Shown here in pieces: positions 24,601 to 33,424 of a DNA stretch of 64,000 nucleotides. The translations under genes were made by a program, and so were the position numbers. The notes under the pieces are model-generated. The model saw only the letters and a program-made list of their open reading frames with translations. It searched no databases and was not told where the DNA came from. Positions within the stretch are counted from its first letter, which is position 1; every line of letters begins with the position of its first letter. The DNA is taken from contig BDSI01000112.1 of NCBI GenBank assembly GCA_003117195.1, positions 93,422 to 157,421 on the forward strand, read 5' to 3'. The stretch is from Eudorina sp. 2006-703-Eu-15. Its lineage: Eukaryota > Chlorophyta > Chlorophyceae > Chlamydomonadales > Volvocaceae.

Positions 24601-27600
24601 CGAATAAGGAGCTGTGTGCGGTACGGCCCTTGGCGCGCGCCCGGCCCCTACCGCCCTCTACCGACCTCTCTATCGGGCTTCGAACCGCCTCTGCCCCCGT
24701 GCGTCCCCGTCGTATGTGTCCCCGCTGTGGTCCTACAGGGCCACAGAGTGGGCTGCATGTGCGTCATATGTAAGCAGCAGAGAAAGGAGGCGGCCGCGGC
24801 GGCGCGCGCCAGCGGCGCGGCCGCGGCGGCGGCGGCGGCGGCAGCCGCGGCAGCCGCCACGGGCCCGGCGGCGGCGACCGGCGGAGGCGGCGGCGGCGCC
24901 GCCGCCGAGCCCGCTGTCGTTGAGCAGATCCGCTGGGGCAAGCAGGCGTACGTGCCTGCCGTACCGCAACTGGTTCGGGGCCCTATGTGGCACGGGTGAG
25001 GTAGCCGTACGGCAGTGTCCCCCAGCGCTACGGTGCCTTGCAGAGCGCATGGCGTTACTTCTGTGTACATCTGTTAGGTCTGGCCCAGTTGATTCTGCGA
25101 GGTCTGGACCGCTGCCTTGCGCAATCTCGCACACGCACACACACACGCACACGCTTTCAGGTTTTGGTAAGTATCCGGGCCTGGGCGGGTATGGGTGGGC
25201 TTAACATGAAACACACACGCTTGCGCCGCCTGTTCCGTGTCTTCCATGGCGTCATTTCATATACGATTGATACGAATTAATACCGCCACCCGGCCCCAAC
25301 CTCGAACTCATCCTCCGGGCTGTGTGCGCTGTGCAGGTACTGGACGATGCCGCCGACTCGGTGCTTCTCCACCGCCGAGTACACAGCACTGCGGGCGGCG
25401 GAGGCGGCCGCGGCGGCGGCGGCGGAGGCCGCGGCGGCGGCGGAGCGCGAGCGGCTCGCCCGAGAACGGGAGGCCGTACGACAGCTCGCCGCCAAGGCAG
25501 TGGCCCGCGGCGCCGCGGCACTGGCGGCAGCGCGCGCCAGCGCGGCGCTGGCGGCGCCCATCAAATCGGAGCCGTTGTACGACGAAGACGTACGGAAAAG
25601 CGACGGCGGCGCAGCCGCCGCGACGGCGGACACCGATCTGCCGATGACGGGCGACGTCAAGATAGAGCAGCAACAGCAGTATCTGAAAGAGGCGGCGGAG
25701 GAGGATGCCGACGGCATTGCAGTTCCTGTGGAACGGGAGGCGGGAGGCGGCACCAGGGTGCCTCAGCTCGGGCCGCCCGGGTTGCGGAAGCGGGCGCCGG
25801 CTTCGCTGGCGAAGGCGGCGGAGGCGGCGGGGGTGGCGGAGGGGAAGGCCGTTGCGTTGGCGGAGGAAGGTGGTGGTGGTTTCGGAGCGGCTGCGACGGG
25901 ATCGCAGATGCAGGCGCTGCTAGCGGCGGCGGCGGCTGCGGAGGAGGATGCGATGGATCTCGGGGTCGAGGAGATGGCTGATGGCGCAGCGGCAGCGGGC
26001 GCGCAAGGGGGGGCGCTGGCAGCGGCGGCGGCGGCGGCGGCGAACGGCGACACGCCCGCGGAAGTCGTCGCTGCCGCGGCGGCGGCGGCGGCGGCGGCGG
26101 CCGCTGCCGCCGCCGCGGCGGCCGCGGCGGCGGCCGCCGCCGCCGCTGGGGAGGGCACTCCCGCCGCCTCCGGCGGCGGCCCTCGGGTCCTTGGCGGCTC
26201 CACCACCGTGCCCACCAGGGACATTGACGACATCGACAGCGAGGAAGAGGAGGAGGAGGAGGAGGACAATCCGCAGCAGGCGGCGGAGCTACAGTCGCAA
26301 CCGCAGCTACAGCTACAGCCCACACAACTGCCGGACGGGGCCACTGTGGGCGAGTCGGATGTCGCCGCCGCCGTGGCGGCGGAGGCGACGGCGGCTGTGA
26401 AGGACGAGCCGGCCGCCGCCGCGGCCTGTGCCGGTGCCGTCAGCGTTAACGGCATGGCGGAGGCGCGGTCGGCGCCGTCAGCGGGGGCGGCGGAGCAAGC
26501 TGCCTCCGCTGCCGCCGCCTCCGACGGCACTCCGCCGCGTGTCGCACCGGCAGGCTTCCCCGTCAGCGGCTTGGAGGTCGCCACCACCACCACCGCCACC
26601 GCCAACACCACCACCGCTGATCCTAGCGGCCTCGGCGTTGTCCCCGGCGCGGCTGCTGTAGGCTTAGGGCCCCCGGCCGGGCCGGCCGGGCCGTCGGCGC
26701 CTCCGGCGCCTCCGGCGCCGGCGGGTGTGGGGCTACCTCCGGGTCCGCCGGGTCCGTCCCCCCACAAGCGCCGCAAGAAGGCGGTGCGGTGGGAGGAGCG
26801 GCTGGCGGCGGCCCTGCGGTCGGAGCCCTCGCGGATCACGTTTGGGAAGTCGGGCATCCACGGGTGGGGCGTCTTCGCCCGGGTGGACATACCCCAGGTG
26901 AGGAGGGGGAAAGGGGAGGGGGAGGAGGCGGAGGGGGAGACGGAGGGAGAGGCGGAGGCGGAGGGGCAATCAGGGTGCAGTGGGGGTTGAAAAACACTAT
27001 GACGCAGTGCCCATTGCAGTGCGGCTGGGTTTGACGTTCCTGTAGGAATGGCAGTTGGTGGGGGGGGCCGGTGAGGCCAGGTCCGTTGTACCAGTTACGA
27101 CATGTGGTCGTACACCGGTAATGTATAGCGCTGGGGCCCCAGCAGGGCGCCACTGACCACACTGGTCGGACGGGACCGGGCCCCCGGGTAACTGTACGGC
27201 ACATGGTACGTACGGTGTTGCTGTCCCCGCGTCCAGCGTCCCAGTCTCTCTCCCCCTTTGTCGATAAAGACAGCGACTGACTCTTCCCCCCGCCCCGCCC
27301 GCTACCCGGCGCCCACACGACCTCACCAATCAACCAACCACCAACCACCAACCACCAACCAACCAACCAACCAACCAACCAACCAACCGCTCCCGGCCCG
27401 ACAGGATGCGGTGGTGACTGAGTTCCGCGGGGAGGTGGTGCGGCCCGTGCTGGCGGACCTGAGGGAGCGGAGGTACCGCTCGCAAGGTGTGGGCTGCGGC
27501 CGCGGTGCCATTCGGCGCTCTGGGACGGATCGGTGCGGCCCCTGGGGCCCCCTCGCGCGGGGTGCTGCACGACACCGCACTGCACGCCGCTTCGTGTACC

Positions 27601-28702
27601 GTACCTCCGCATGCCGTACAATATCACCGGGGATCACAGCCCAGTCGCGCAGTTCTGCAGCTCCCTCCCTCTCTTACCCGCCCCTCTCCCTCCCTCCTTC
27701 CGTCAGTGCCGGGCGGAGGGTTTCGCCCTGGCTCGCTCCTGTCCGTGTGGGGCCCCCTCCCCCTGGAGTCAAGTCCTTATCGGAAGTCAAGTCGTTATCG
27801 GATGTTTGCTCTGGCAGCAGCGCTAAGTATAAAATGTCTACCATTTCCCTGTACACCCCCCCGGGGACCCCCTCGGGTCTGCTCTGTGCTCGTCCGCCAG
27901 CCCGCCATTGGCTTCGCCTGTCCCACCTCGCCCACCCTGGAGAACCACCCTGGACTCACGCCTTGACCGCCCGTCCTCGGGCCCCCATCATTGCCTGCCA
28001 ATACGCCCCTCCGCCCCCTCCCCTTCCACCTCCCGCTCCTCGCCCTCCCCCCCTCCTTCCTGTCAGGCCGCGACTGCTTTCTGTTTCACGTCGGCCGAGA
28101 TGCCGTACTGGACAGCACCTTCCAGGGCCACTACGGCCGCTTCGCCAACCACTCGTGCAACCCCTCCATGTACACCAAGGTGAGCCGCGGGCGTGGGCCT
28201 GGCGGTTGGTGACTGGGGGTTTGGTGGTTGTTGGCAGGCGTTGACAGCATTATCACCGCCGAGGGCGAGCCCTGACTCCCCGCCTCATCAACGCATACAC
28301 AGCCGCACACGCCCCCAGCCTGAGAGATGGGGATGGTACTGGCTGAGAGAGAGAGAGAGAGAGTGATGGTGGGTGCGGACGTCTTGGCTTTGCGGCGGCA
28401 GTCCCTGGGGCGTGTGGTTTCATTTTCAGCAGGCGGTGACCCAGACGGGCGCACTCTCCACCGCTGATGTCCGGTTGCGGAGTGCCCGCAGGCCGGAGGC
28501 CCGGGCTCCGGGGCTGCCTCCCCCCCCCGGATGTACGGAAGGCCAGTGGTGCTGCGCGCAGCACAGCAGCAGCAGCAGCAGCAGCAGGGGATGTCTTCGC
28601 CCCTCTTTCCCCTTTCCCCCCCCTGGAGTCGAGGTTGCGGCTGATGCGGCGTGTTCTTCTTTCCGCTTGGCTGCGGGCAGCGAACGCGACCCCCACCCCC
28701 GC

Positions 28703-28782
<80 letters not shown>

Positions 28783-29135
28783 CCCATGCCCGCATCCACT
28801 GCTGGTTACCTCTGATCACCCCGGGTCACTCGCGTTGCGGCCGTCGCGGTCCTTCGCCCCCCTCGGTCCCCCTCTCCCTCCACCTGCCTCCCTCCCGTGT
28901 CCCTTCCCCTGCCCTCCCTCCCTTCCCCTCTCCTCCCCGCTCCCCCCTCCCCCCCCCGCCAATCCCGCAGGTCCTTGATTTCGGCGGGGGCCGGGTGAGG
29001 CTGGTGTTCTGCGCCCGCACCGACATCCGGGCCGGTCAGGAGCTGACCTTCGACTACCGGTTCAAGGAGGAGGAGGGGGCGGCCAAGGTGCCCTGCCGCT
29101 GCGGGGCGCCCAACTGCAAGGGCACACTCAACTGA
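6338..29135 (+). CDS. Trithorax/ATX-like SET-domain histone methyltransferase with three SAND domains
   Basis: Predicted nuclear histone lysine methyltransferase; H3K4 is the likely target by analogy with the trithorax/ATX family, which is inference. Exons as read: 6338-6556, 6999-7124, 7578-8855, 9339-9618, 9914-10374, 16537-16729, 17179-17359, 18399-18721, 19313-19492, 19905-20517, 21088-22535, 22877-23352, 23753-23847, 24198-24492, 24739-24995, 25337-26897, 27405-27486, 28067-28179, 28971-29135. All junction phases agree and the total is 8346 nt, about 2781 aa. Domains by residue: PHD 43-129, HMG box about 275-335, SAND 542-634, PHD 800-870, extended PHD 870-1050, SAND about 1237-1320, Tudor-like about 1590-1695 and 1768-1840, SAND about 1875-1960, C-x-C-x2-C knuckle about 2060, SET and post-SET about 2620-2781. 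Long Ala/Gly runs link them. The start is the first ATG, directly after CCGCAG, so an upstream 5' UTR intron is possible. The least certain junctions are exon 5 to 6 (6.2 kb) and 9 to 10. Confidence 0.8.
6464..7619 (+). other. PHD-type zinc finger 1 of the SET protein (split over exons 1-3)
   Basis: Cys pairs CTSC and CVAC in exon 1, then CRVCHLPWG, VTCDACGFFMHDSC in exon 2 and YCPHC at the start of exon 3. The core C-x2-C, C-D-x-C, H-x3-C, C-x2-C order is that of a PHD finger, which normally reads histone H3 tails. Two small introns interrupt it in phase 0. Confidence 0.7.
8055..8234 (+). other. HMG-box-like domain of the SET protein
   Basis: In exon 3, the stretch beginning PTAYSLFQMDMFR, then IQPIINNAWLQLTPDERAGY, fits the HMG-box pattern: P-x-x-A-Y-x-L-F, a middle helix with I-x3-W-x-x-L, D-E-x3-Y, and a final Ala-rich helix. 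HMG boxes bend or bind DNA without strict sequence preference. It is followed by an acidic block and a basic KRARR segment that may be a nuclear localisation signal. Confidence 0.6.
8983..9019. repeat. (TG)n microsatellite, intron 3
   Basis: About 18 TG units in intron 3 of the SET gene, downstream of a (GGGA)n run at 8870-8897. Confidence 0.95.
9255..9318 (+). repeat. Intronic 60-bp element, copy a
   Basis: Contains GTCGAACCGTCGCTCTGG, CAGCAGCGCAGTTTGAAATG, then TCTGCCAATTTCCTATTACC and a C run. Other copies are at 20604-20661 (-), 27803-27860 (+), 51351-51410 (-), 52309-52360 (+), 54446-54485 (+, partial), 54815-54866 (-), 56634-56690 (+) and 58266-58330 (+). Confidence 0.85.
9339..9618 (+). 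other. SAND domain 1 of the SET protein
   Basis: Exon 4 encodes VSCNDVAGTFIMDGIKVLCH, a Cys/His cluster, FHPTHWEQHCG, then TAKKWKASVKI and a C-terminal IGKWFDMLGVEF. The KKWK-type core and the following G-x-W helix are the SAND signature (KDWK in animals, KKWK in volvocine members). SAND domains bind DNA. Confidence 0.65.
10375..16536 (+). other. 6.2-kb presumed intron 5; no coding exons supported
   Basis: Begins with a consensus GTGAGT donor after exon 5 and ends with a CAG acceptor before exon 6, both phase 0. Reading through the donor gives about 60 more residues and a TGA at 10552. The interior holds (AC)n, (GTGTG)n, (GGGTC)n and GAATGAAT-type tracts, a partial dispersed repeat near 13990-14062, and long but compositionally random frames such as the 322-codon one at 11088-12056. 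No recognised domain was found. It might instead be the boundary between two genes. Confidence 0.5.
13404..13429. repeat. (AC)n microsatellite
   Basis: About 13 AC units within the presumed intron 5 of the SET gene. Confidence 0.95.
16537..18721 (+). other. PHD finger 2 and extended PHD of the SET protein (exons 6-8)
   Basis: Exon 6 reads YDPVRVKWAGDRCCCC, then VSCDCCGITVHQSCYGI. Exon 7 continues WLCRACEQR and CCLCPLAGGPLKPT, then WCHVTCMQWIAEV. Exon 8 supplies CCICRQRMGAKLQC, AFHPLCGRMEG and SSCPKHGKL. This is the PHD plus extended PHD arrangement typical of ATX/trithorax and BRPF/JADE proteins. An Ala/Gly insertion of about 35 residues splits the final Cys-His cluster of the extended PHD. 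Confidence 0.85.
17662..18292 (-). repeat. Dispersed repeat copy inside intron 7
   Basis: Read on the minus strand, the segment starts with TTACATATCTGACC, includes GCTGGCCAAGGGCTGC and a GCCGAAGCACTC box (18188-18292), and ends near 17662-17703 with GGCAGGCAGAACAGGAG. The same boxes in the same order occur at 60297-60570 (+). Its exact termini and target duplications were not resolved. Confidence 0.6.
20604..20661 (-). repeat. Intronic 60-bp element, copy b
   Basis: On the minus strand it reads GGCAGCAGCGCAGCTTCAAT, a TCTGCCAAGTTCCTG box and a C run. It sits in intron 10 of the SET gene in antisense orientation. Confidence 0.75.
20839..20878. repeat. (AC)n microsatellite
   Basis: About 20 AC units in intron 10 of the SET gene. 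Confidence 0.95.
22003..22320 (+). other. Tudor-like module A of the SET protein
   Basis: In exon 11, after a KRLRLF segment, VGHCCRVYWTGDCEWYDADV, then YDVETGQHFLWYHLDEATEW and IDLATEE. The V-Y-W-x-G-D-x-x-W-Y ... W-Y/W-I-D-L pattern is that of small Tudor-type barrels that read methylated tails. Assigned by pattern only. Confidence 0.55.
22543..22600 (+). repeat. GGCAGGCAGAACAGGAG repeat at the exon 11 donor
   Basis: A fragment of the same family as 17662-17703 (-) and 60517-60570 (+). It begins within about 8 nt of the GTTTGT donor that ends exon 11, so the repeat forms the first bases of intron 11. Confidence 0.75.
22877..23075 (+). other. Tudor-like module B of the SET protein
   Basis: Start of exon 12: AVGWRIRCVV, a loop, then FTCLVMSYDETTCMHSVELE and PDLINLSEVAVRWL. 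Spacing and the final L-S-x-x-x-V-R-W strand resemble a second Tudor-like barrel, weaker than module A. Confidence 0.4.
23205..23847 (+). other. SAND domain 3 of the SET protein (exons 12-13)
   Basis: IPVVCNGVVGMFLVAGGVIR, then LSPTEFERLAGKAASKKWK at the end of exon 12. Exon 13 continues VTLRVLRPNGLPG and LGDHLVELGLEE. This is the clearest of the three SAND matches, with S-P-T-E-F-E-R, G-K-x3-KKWK and the C-terminal L-G-D-x-L helix. Confidence 0.75.
23958..24042. repeat. CACATCGA and CACGTGA short tandem repeats
   Basis: In intron 13, about six 8-bp CATCGACA units are followed by four CACGTG palindromes at 24015, 24022, 24029 and 24036, spaced exactly 7 bp apart. Confidence 0.9.
24739..24790 (+). 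other. C-x-C-x2-C zinc-knuckle-like motif of the SET protein
   Basis: Exon 15 opens with GHRVGCMCVICKQQRK, a short Cys motif preceded by G-H. Similar short knuckles occur in plant chromatin proteins. The role is unknown. Confidence 0.4.
27803..27860 (+). repeat. Intronic 60-bp element, copy c
   Basis: TGGCAGCAGCGCTAAG, then ATGTCTACCATTTCCCTG and a C run, in intron 17 of the SET gene. Confidence 0.75.
28705..28781. repeat. (AC)38 microsatellite
   Basis: Uninterrupted dinucleotide run in intron 18 of the SET gene, about 190 bp before the last exon. Confidence 0.98.
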
Positions 29136-31868
29136 ACCGGGGCGCTGGGGCGGGGATACTGGCGGGGCGGGGGTGCTTGTGTGTATGTGGGGGGGGGGGG
29201 GCGCTACGCGCCCGTAATGGTCAAAATACATGCGGGTTGCGGGCTGGATCGTGTTGGCCGTAGTGCCCTAGTCCCGGAGCTAGGGCGGGTGGTGGTTGGC
29301 ACTGGTGGGGGGTGGATAGGGGTAGGGGGCACTGGGGGCGCTGGGGGCGCGGGTAGGGGTGGGGGGGCCACCTGGCGCTGGGGGCCGGCAGGGCAGCTGT
29401 AGCAGAGGCGGAAGTAGCGCAGTAGCACAGACAGCTTCGGGATGGGTTCAGGGCAGTAGCTGCAGCGACACGGGCAGCTGCAGCAGCAGGAGCAGCAGCT
29501 GGCCTCGGACCGAGGGGGACAGGTAGGTGGCCCACACGCGGAGTGGGTGCGTGTCCCCATGCGCGCCCAGTTGGGGTGCGTGGGGGCGTGTATGGGTTTG
29601 ATGAGAAGCCCGCCCGACCCAAACCAGGGGGCGTGGGGCCGTGTGTTCAGGTACAGGTAAAGAGCCCGTGGGGGCGTGTGTCGGTGAACATGTGCACGGT
29701 GCATGTGTTTTATTTGCACCCCACCGTGGTCGTGGCGATGTCGGCACAGCACTTCCTTACAGCCTTTAGAGTAGAATCTGATTCCGAGACATACATAGAC
29801 ACGATCCATTTGGTACCACCTTCAACTGCGGCCGCAGCTGGGTTTAAACTCTCAAATTCTCAAACTCCCAAGCAAGGAAACATCTGCCGGCTGGACAGGT
29901 GCTTACTGTCACGCCTTTGAGACGAAGAGCATGGTACATACCGTACATGGTGATACTCAGAGATTGAGATTGAGTTCGTATGCCGTTCGTATCCCCACAT
30001 CCAGTACCACAGTCCGTACCGCGGAGGCGCCGCTGCCAAGGGATCGTTGGCCCCGGGGACTGCCTTCCCGCCGCACGCTCTCCACCGCTCGCTCGACCTG
30101 GTGGCTTCTTCCTCGTTCGGTCGGTATCCGCTGATTGGGGACCGAGGCGGCGGCAGGGGCGGAGGCAGGGGCGGAGGCAGGGGCGGAGGCAGGGGCGGAG
30201 GCAGGGGCGGCGGCAGGGGCGGAGGCAGGGGCGGAGGCAGGGGCGGCGGCAGGGGCGGAGGCAGGGGCGGAGGCAGGGGCGGAGGCAGGGGCGAGTGGCT
30301 CTAGGGTGGCGGACGCACGGGGGTTGAGAGTAGGGTTGGAGGTGCAGCAGGTGACCAGCAGGTGACCAGCAGGTGCGGTGGGGGGGGGAAGGGGGTCAGA
30401 GATGCGGCTGTCCGGGTTGGTTCCTGCCCTCGCCTGTTTGCCAGCTGCCCTCGTCGGCCTGGTGGGGGGGACGGAGGCGGGTGCCGGTCTGCGGATGGCT
30501 GACACACACGGATGGATGTCGAGTACCTTCTCGAGAGAGATCTATCTCTGTTTGCTGCGCGCCCTTGTTATCCACAAACCAAGCCCACGGCGGTTCGGTT
30601 ATCGGTTCGTTGAGGCCCTCTTGCACGTGGATCAGCTTCGTCATCTCCACGAGAGCCACCACGGGGCCGTCCGTGTGTGACACCTGACACGTGACAGCTT
30701 GACGTGGGCCGGGGCAGCTCCGCTGTGCGCCGCTGCGTGTTCAGATCGGCGGTGGTGTGTATGTGTCCCTCGCCGTCACCCGTTCAGTATTGCTGTCGAC
30801 AGCAGCGCACCCCACTTGCCCACCGGTTATGGTCGTTGGCAGAGAGTGCAGCACGCACGGCGGGGCGCTGATGAGGCCGGCGGCGAATGGCGGCCCCCGC
30901 CCGTTCCCGTGTGCAGTCTCGTAGGGCTGAGGGCGTGAGGGGGCGGGTCCCTGGTGGGCGGGTGGGCGGATGGGTTGGTCCGCCGCTGCTGCTGGGGTGC
31001 CCTGAAGCCGCGTTTGCAAGCAACGCGCGGATACGCACGGAAAGGTCACAACCGACCTACCTGTCCCGGAGACATCCGACCTTCCTGACACGCACTTGTG
31101 AGGCGGACCTGCGGCTTTTCATCCTGCTGCAGCACATCCGAAATCGGTCCGGCGCAGTACTAATACTTTTTATGAGTCACCAGGGCAGGCGTCGTTCTGC
31201 CCCAGGGCAGGGCTCCCTGAGGCATATACCAGCCAGGCAAGCCCCAGCGGGCCCCACTGAACGCCCTCCCGCGGGTTCCTACATGCTGTGGCTTCCTGGG
31301 GTGCGTTGTCCGTACGGTGACGCAGCAAGAATGTATGTGCGATGAAGCGATGAACCCTTATGCTAACCCGAACATCCTTGAAAATGGCCCACTCGCATTT
31401 CTATTACCCGGCGGGGTTCGTTCAGACAGCTCCTCCGGCGGGCCCCTGGGCACTCCGTCGTCCTCGAGAACCCAGCTCGACGGTGTGGCACGCACGGTGT
31501 TGCCGTACGTGGTTCGGACGAGTGACCCGCCACCGACACTGAAAATGTAAAGCACGTAATACAATCCAATTCGATGCTCTTTCACAAACCAGATCCTGCC
31601 GCACATACCGCTACACCCGCGCGCGGGGAGCAGCAGCGCGACACCCACCGCCTGGGCGGGGGGTCACATGTGCGCGCGCTGTGGGGGATGCATGGGCGGC
31701 CTTGCGGGTGCGGGTACGTGCCACTGGCTGGAGGCCGGGCCCCCCGCCCAGCGAGTTCTCTTCACAAGGAAGGAAAGAACGACTGGAGGGGCACAGCGGT
31801 GCCCTTCACCCTGACTTTCTGGCCACGATACACCAACATGTCCAGACAGTAGTCTTACGCCTTTGTGC
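29136..31868. other. Repeat-rich intergenic region
   Basis: No supported gene. It includes the 3' flank of the SET gene, a GCTGCAGCAGCAGGAGCAG-type tract near 29470, the 12-bp array at 30143-30294 and three 11-bp CAGGTGACCAG units near 30350. No TGTAA polyadenylation motif was seen soon after the SET stop codon. Confidence 0.5.
30143..30294. repeat. 12-bp GGCGGAGGCAGG tandem array
   Basis: About 12.5 units of 12 bp, some carrying GGCGGC in place of GGCGGA. Since 12 is a multiple of 3, all frames stay open, which explains several long but meaningless open frames here. Confidence 0.95.
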
Positions 31869-32386
31869 TTACACCCACTCCCAGTGCCGCGGCTTGGCGA
31901 GGTCGTCGCCGTTGCAGCGGCGGATGCTGAGGAGCGTTTCCCCGCACACGCGGATGCGCTCTGACTTGTGACCAGTGTGCGGGTCCGGCGGGGCCACGAC
32001 TTGACTGAAGGTGGCCGTGTCGTTGCCCAGAACTGTGGTAACAAAATTGAACGCCGCTTCGTAACCGCCGGAAAAACCGAGCTCCTACTGTACCTGTTGC
32101 CCGCTGTCTAGCTCTTGACTCCCTGGCGCGAAGATACACGTTGACGGGCTGCCCCGTATTGTATTGTTCTATCTTGATTGCAATGCAATCCATGCCCATG
32201 AGCCTTGTGATGATGTTTGCCTTGATAACCTTTGGGCCTGCCTGGGCGACCTGACCGGCGGGTTCGACGGATAAATGTCACTCAAGAACATGGCCAGCCA
32301 CGGCATACATGATGTTAGTCGCTCACCTCTTCCTCGTCAGAATCGCTGCTGTTCGCGCGGAAGCACTTGCTTGCGGACTCCTTCAA
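31869..32386 (-). pseudogene. Decayed paralogue of the 32639-33297 gene
   Basis: Read on the minus strand, a first exon (32386 to 32327) ends in NSSDSDEEE before GTGAGC, matching the acidic end of exon 1 of the neighbour. After a 76-nt intron, exon 2 (32250 to 31869) gives KVIKANIITRLMGMDCIAIK, GFSGGYEAAFNFVTTVLGND and HKSERIRVCGETLLSIRR, ending HWEWV and TAA. These line up with RASVIARLKSLGCIFVK, GFSTAFSFVRQVLYNG and RSERIPVEGPTYLSIRR in the intact gene. Breaks: the start position is TTG rather than ATG, exon 2 (382 nt) needs one frame change near 32110, and a TAG lies just before the GFSGG segment. The C-terminal tail of the intact copy is missing. The same exon layout shows origin by DNA duplication, not retroposition. 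Confidence 0.65.
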
Positions 32387-32638
32387 CTTTCACTCAAAAT
32401 GCAAGCAATAAAAATAACCGCACCCTACATTAATAACATGCACTTGATGATGTAGAATGGCAAATCAATTCTGATAAAAACACATTTCCACGGGGTGCCT
32501 GAACGGGCTACCGCACCGGCCGAATACTGCTGCGGGTCCCCGCATCTACACGGAAGCTTTCCCAATCAGGAACGCCCAGCAAATTATAAGATGCGCGTCT
32601 AGGCTCAAAGTTAAATCCAACACTCCGAAAGTCTGGCC
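32387..32638. promoter_or_regulatory. Candidate shared promoter between divergent paralogues
   Basis: A 252-nt interval separates the two start positions. It is AT-richer than its surroundings, with AAATTATAAG at 32581-32590, about 50 nt before the plus-strand ATG, and a TTATTTTTATT-type run for the minus strand near 32407-32420. Promoter activity is inferred from geometry only. Confidence 0.3.
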
Positions 32639-33297
32639 ATGGCCGCCGAAGAGGGTGGTTCTCGTGATGACATCGTGGTGGGCAACCCCTCTGCGTCGGA
32701 CGATGATGAGGTGAGGAAATAACAACTTCTCATTGAATTGATCATCATTATCGCGTTGAAGGATGAAATCAGGGCTAACCGTTCGCGACCCTGCTGCAGC
32801 CCATCCAAGCTGCACAGCAGGCAACAACGAGCAACGAAGGCAGCCGCTACAGATCGAAGGCAGCTTCTATAAGCAGAGCGAGTGTTATTGCCAGGCTAAA
32901 AAGCTTGGGCTGCATCTTTGTGAAGAACAGGACTGATCAGACGCTTTGCGTGTACTACAGCGCTGTTCCCCAAGTGCGAGTCATGCAAGGCGGTGCACAG
33001 ATCGGCCTGTCCCTGCTGAACCCTGGCTTCTCCACAGCATTCTCTTTCGTCAGACAAGTCCTTTATAATGGTAAAACATCCCACATGATCGTGGACCCGG
33101 GAAGGCCAAGGTCAGAGCGCATCCCCGTCGAGGGGCCCACATACCTGAGCATCCGCCGCTATACCAAGGGCGACGAAGAAACGCCGGAGGAATGGTTGTG
33201 GGATTGCTTGGAAGTATTGGTGCGGCCTGGGCACAAGATCGAGGTTTCGGGCACAGCGGTACCAATGCCCCTTTACCGTCTCTTTCCACGGCCTTGA
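32639..33297 (+). CDS. Small two-exon gene of unknown function
   Basis: Exon 1 (32639-32710) starts at ATG and encodes 24 residues ending SASDDDE before GTGAGG. An 89-nt intron ends in CTGCTGCAG. Exon 2 (32800-33297) runs to TGA. Both junctions are phase 0, giving 189 aa. After an acidic start and a Ser/Ala/Arg-rich linker comes an apparent beta-rich domain (LGCIFVKNRTDQTLCVYY, then PGFSTAFSFVRQVLYNG, then RSERIPVEGPTYLSIRRY and LEVLVRPGHKIEVSG). There is no signal peptide, membrane segment or motif I recognise. The adjacent divergent decayed copy shares exon structure, which supports this being a real gene. Base composition is nearer 50-55% GC, unlike the large genes. A TGTAA motif near 34077 could serve as a polyadenylation signal. 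Confidence 0.6.
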
Positions 33298-33382
33298 GGC
33301 GCCTTCGGTCGCCAAAGCGAAACACCCTCGGCTGCATCCCCGACCAGTCAGTCTGTGTGGCGGCCTTCGCAGACGTCTTTTT

Positions 33383-33424
33383 GGGCGGGGCCCCAGCGCG
33401 AAGCGCGTTCGGGGGGCCCCGCCC
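33383..33424. terminator. GC-rich hairpin 86 nt after a stop codon
   Basis: Arms GGGCGGGGCCCC (33383-33394) and GGGGCCCCGCCC (33413-33424) pair perfectly, with a short inner CGCG/CGCG stem. The position after the 32639-33297 gene would suit a 3'-end structure, but eukaryotic termination does not need one, so the role is a guess. Confidence 0.3.

Larger units (their letters stand above)
26770..29135 (+). other. SET and post-SET domain (exons 16-19)
   Basis: SRITFGKSGIHGWGVFARVD at the end of exon 16, then VVTEFRGEVV, RYRSQ, DCFLFHVGRDAVLD, YGRFANHSCNPSM, VLDFGGGRVRLVFCARTDIR, GQELTFDYRF and the post-SET CRCGAPNCKGTLN ending at TGA. The catalytic N-H-S-C and E-L-T-F-D-Y motifs are intact, as are the post-SET cysteines, so activity is expected. 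The order matches trithorax/ATX enzymes. Confidence 0.9.
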
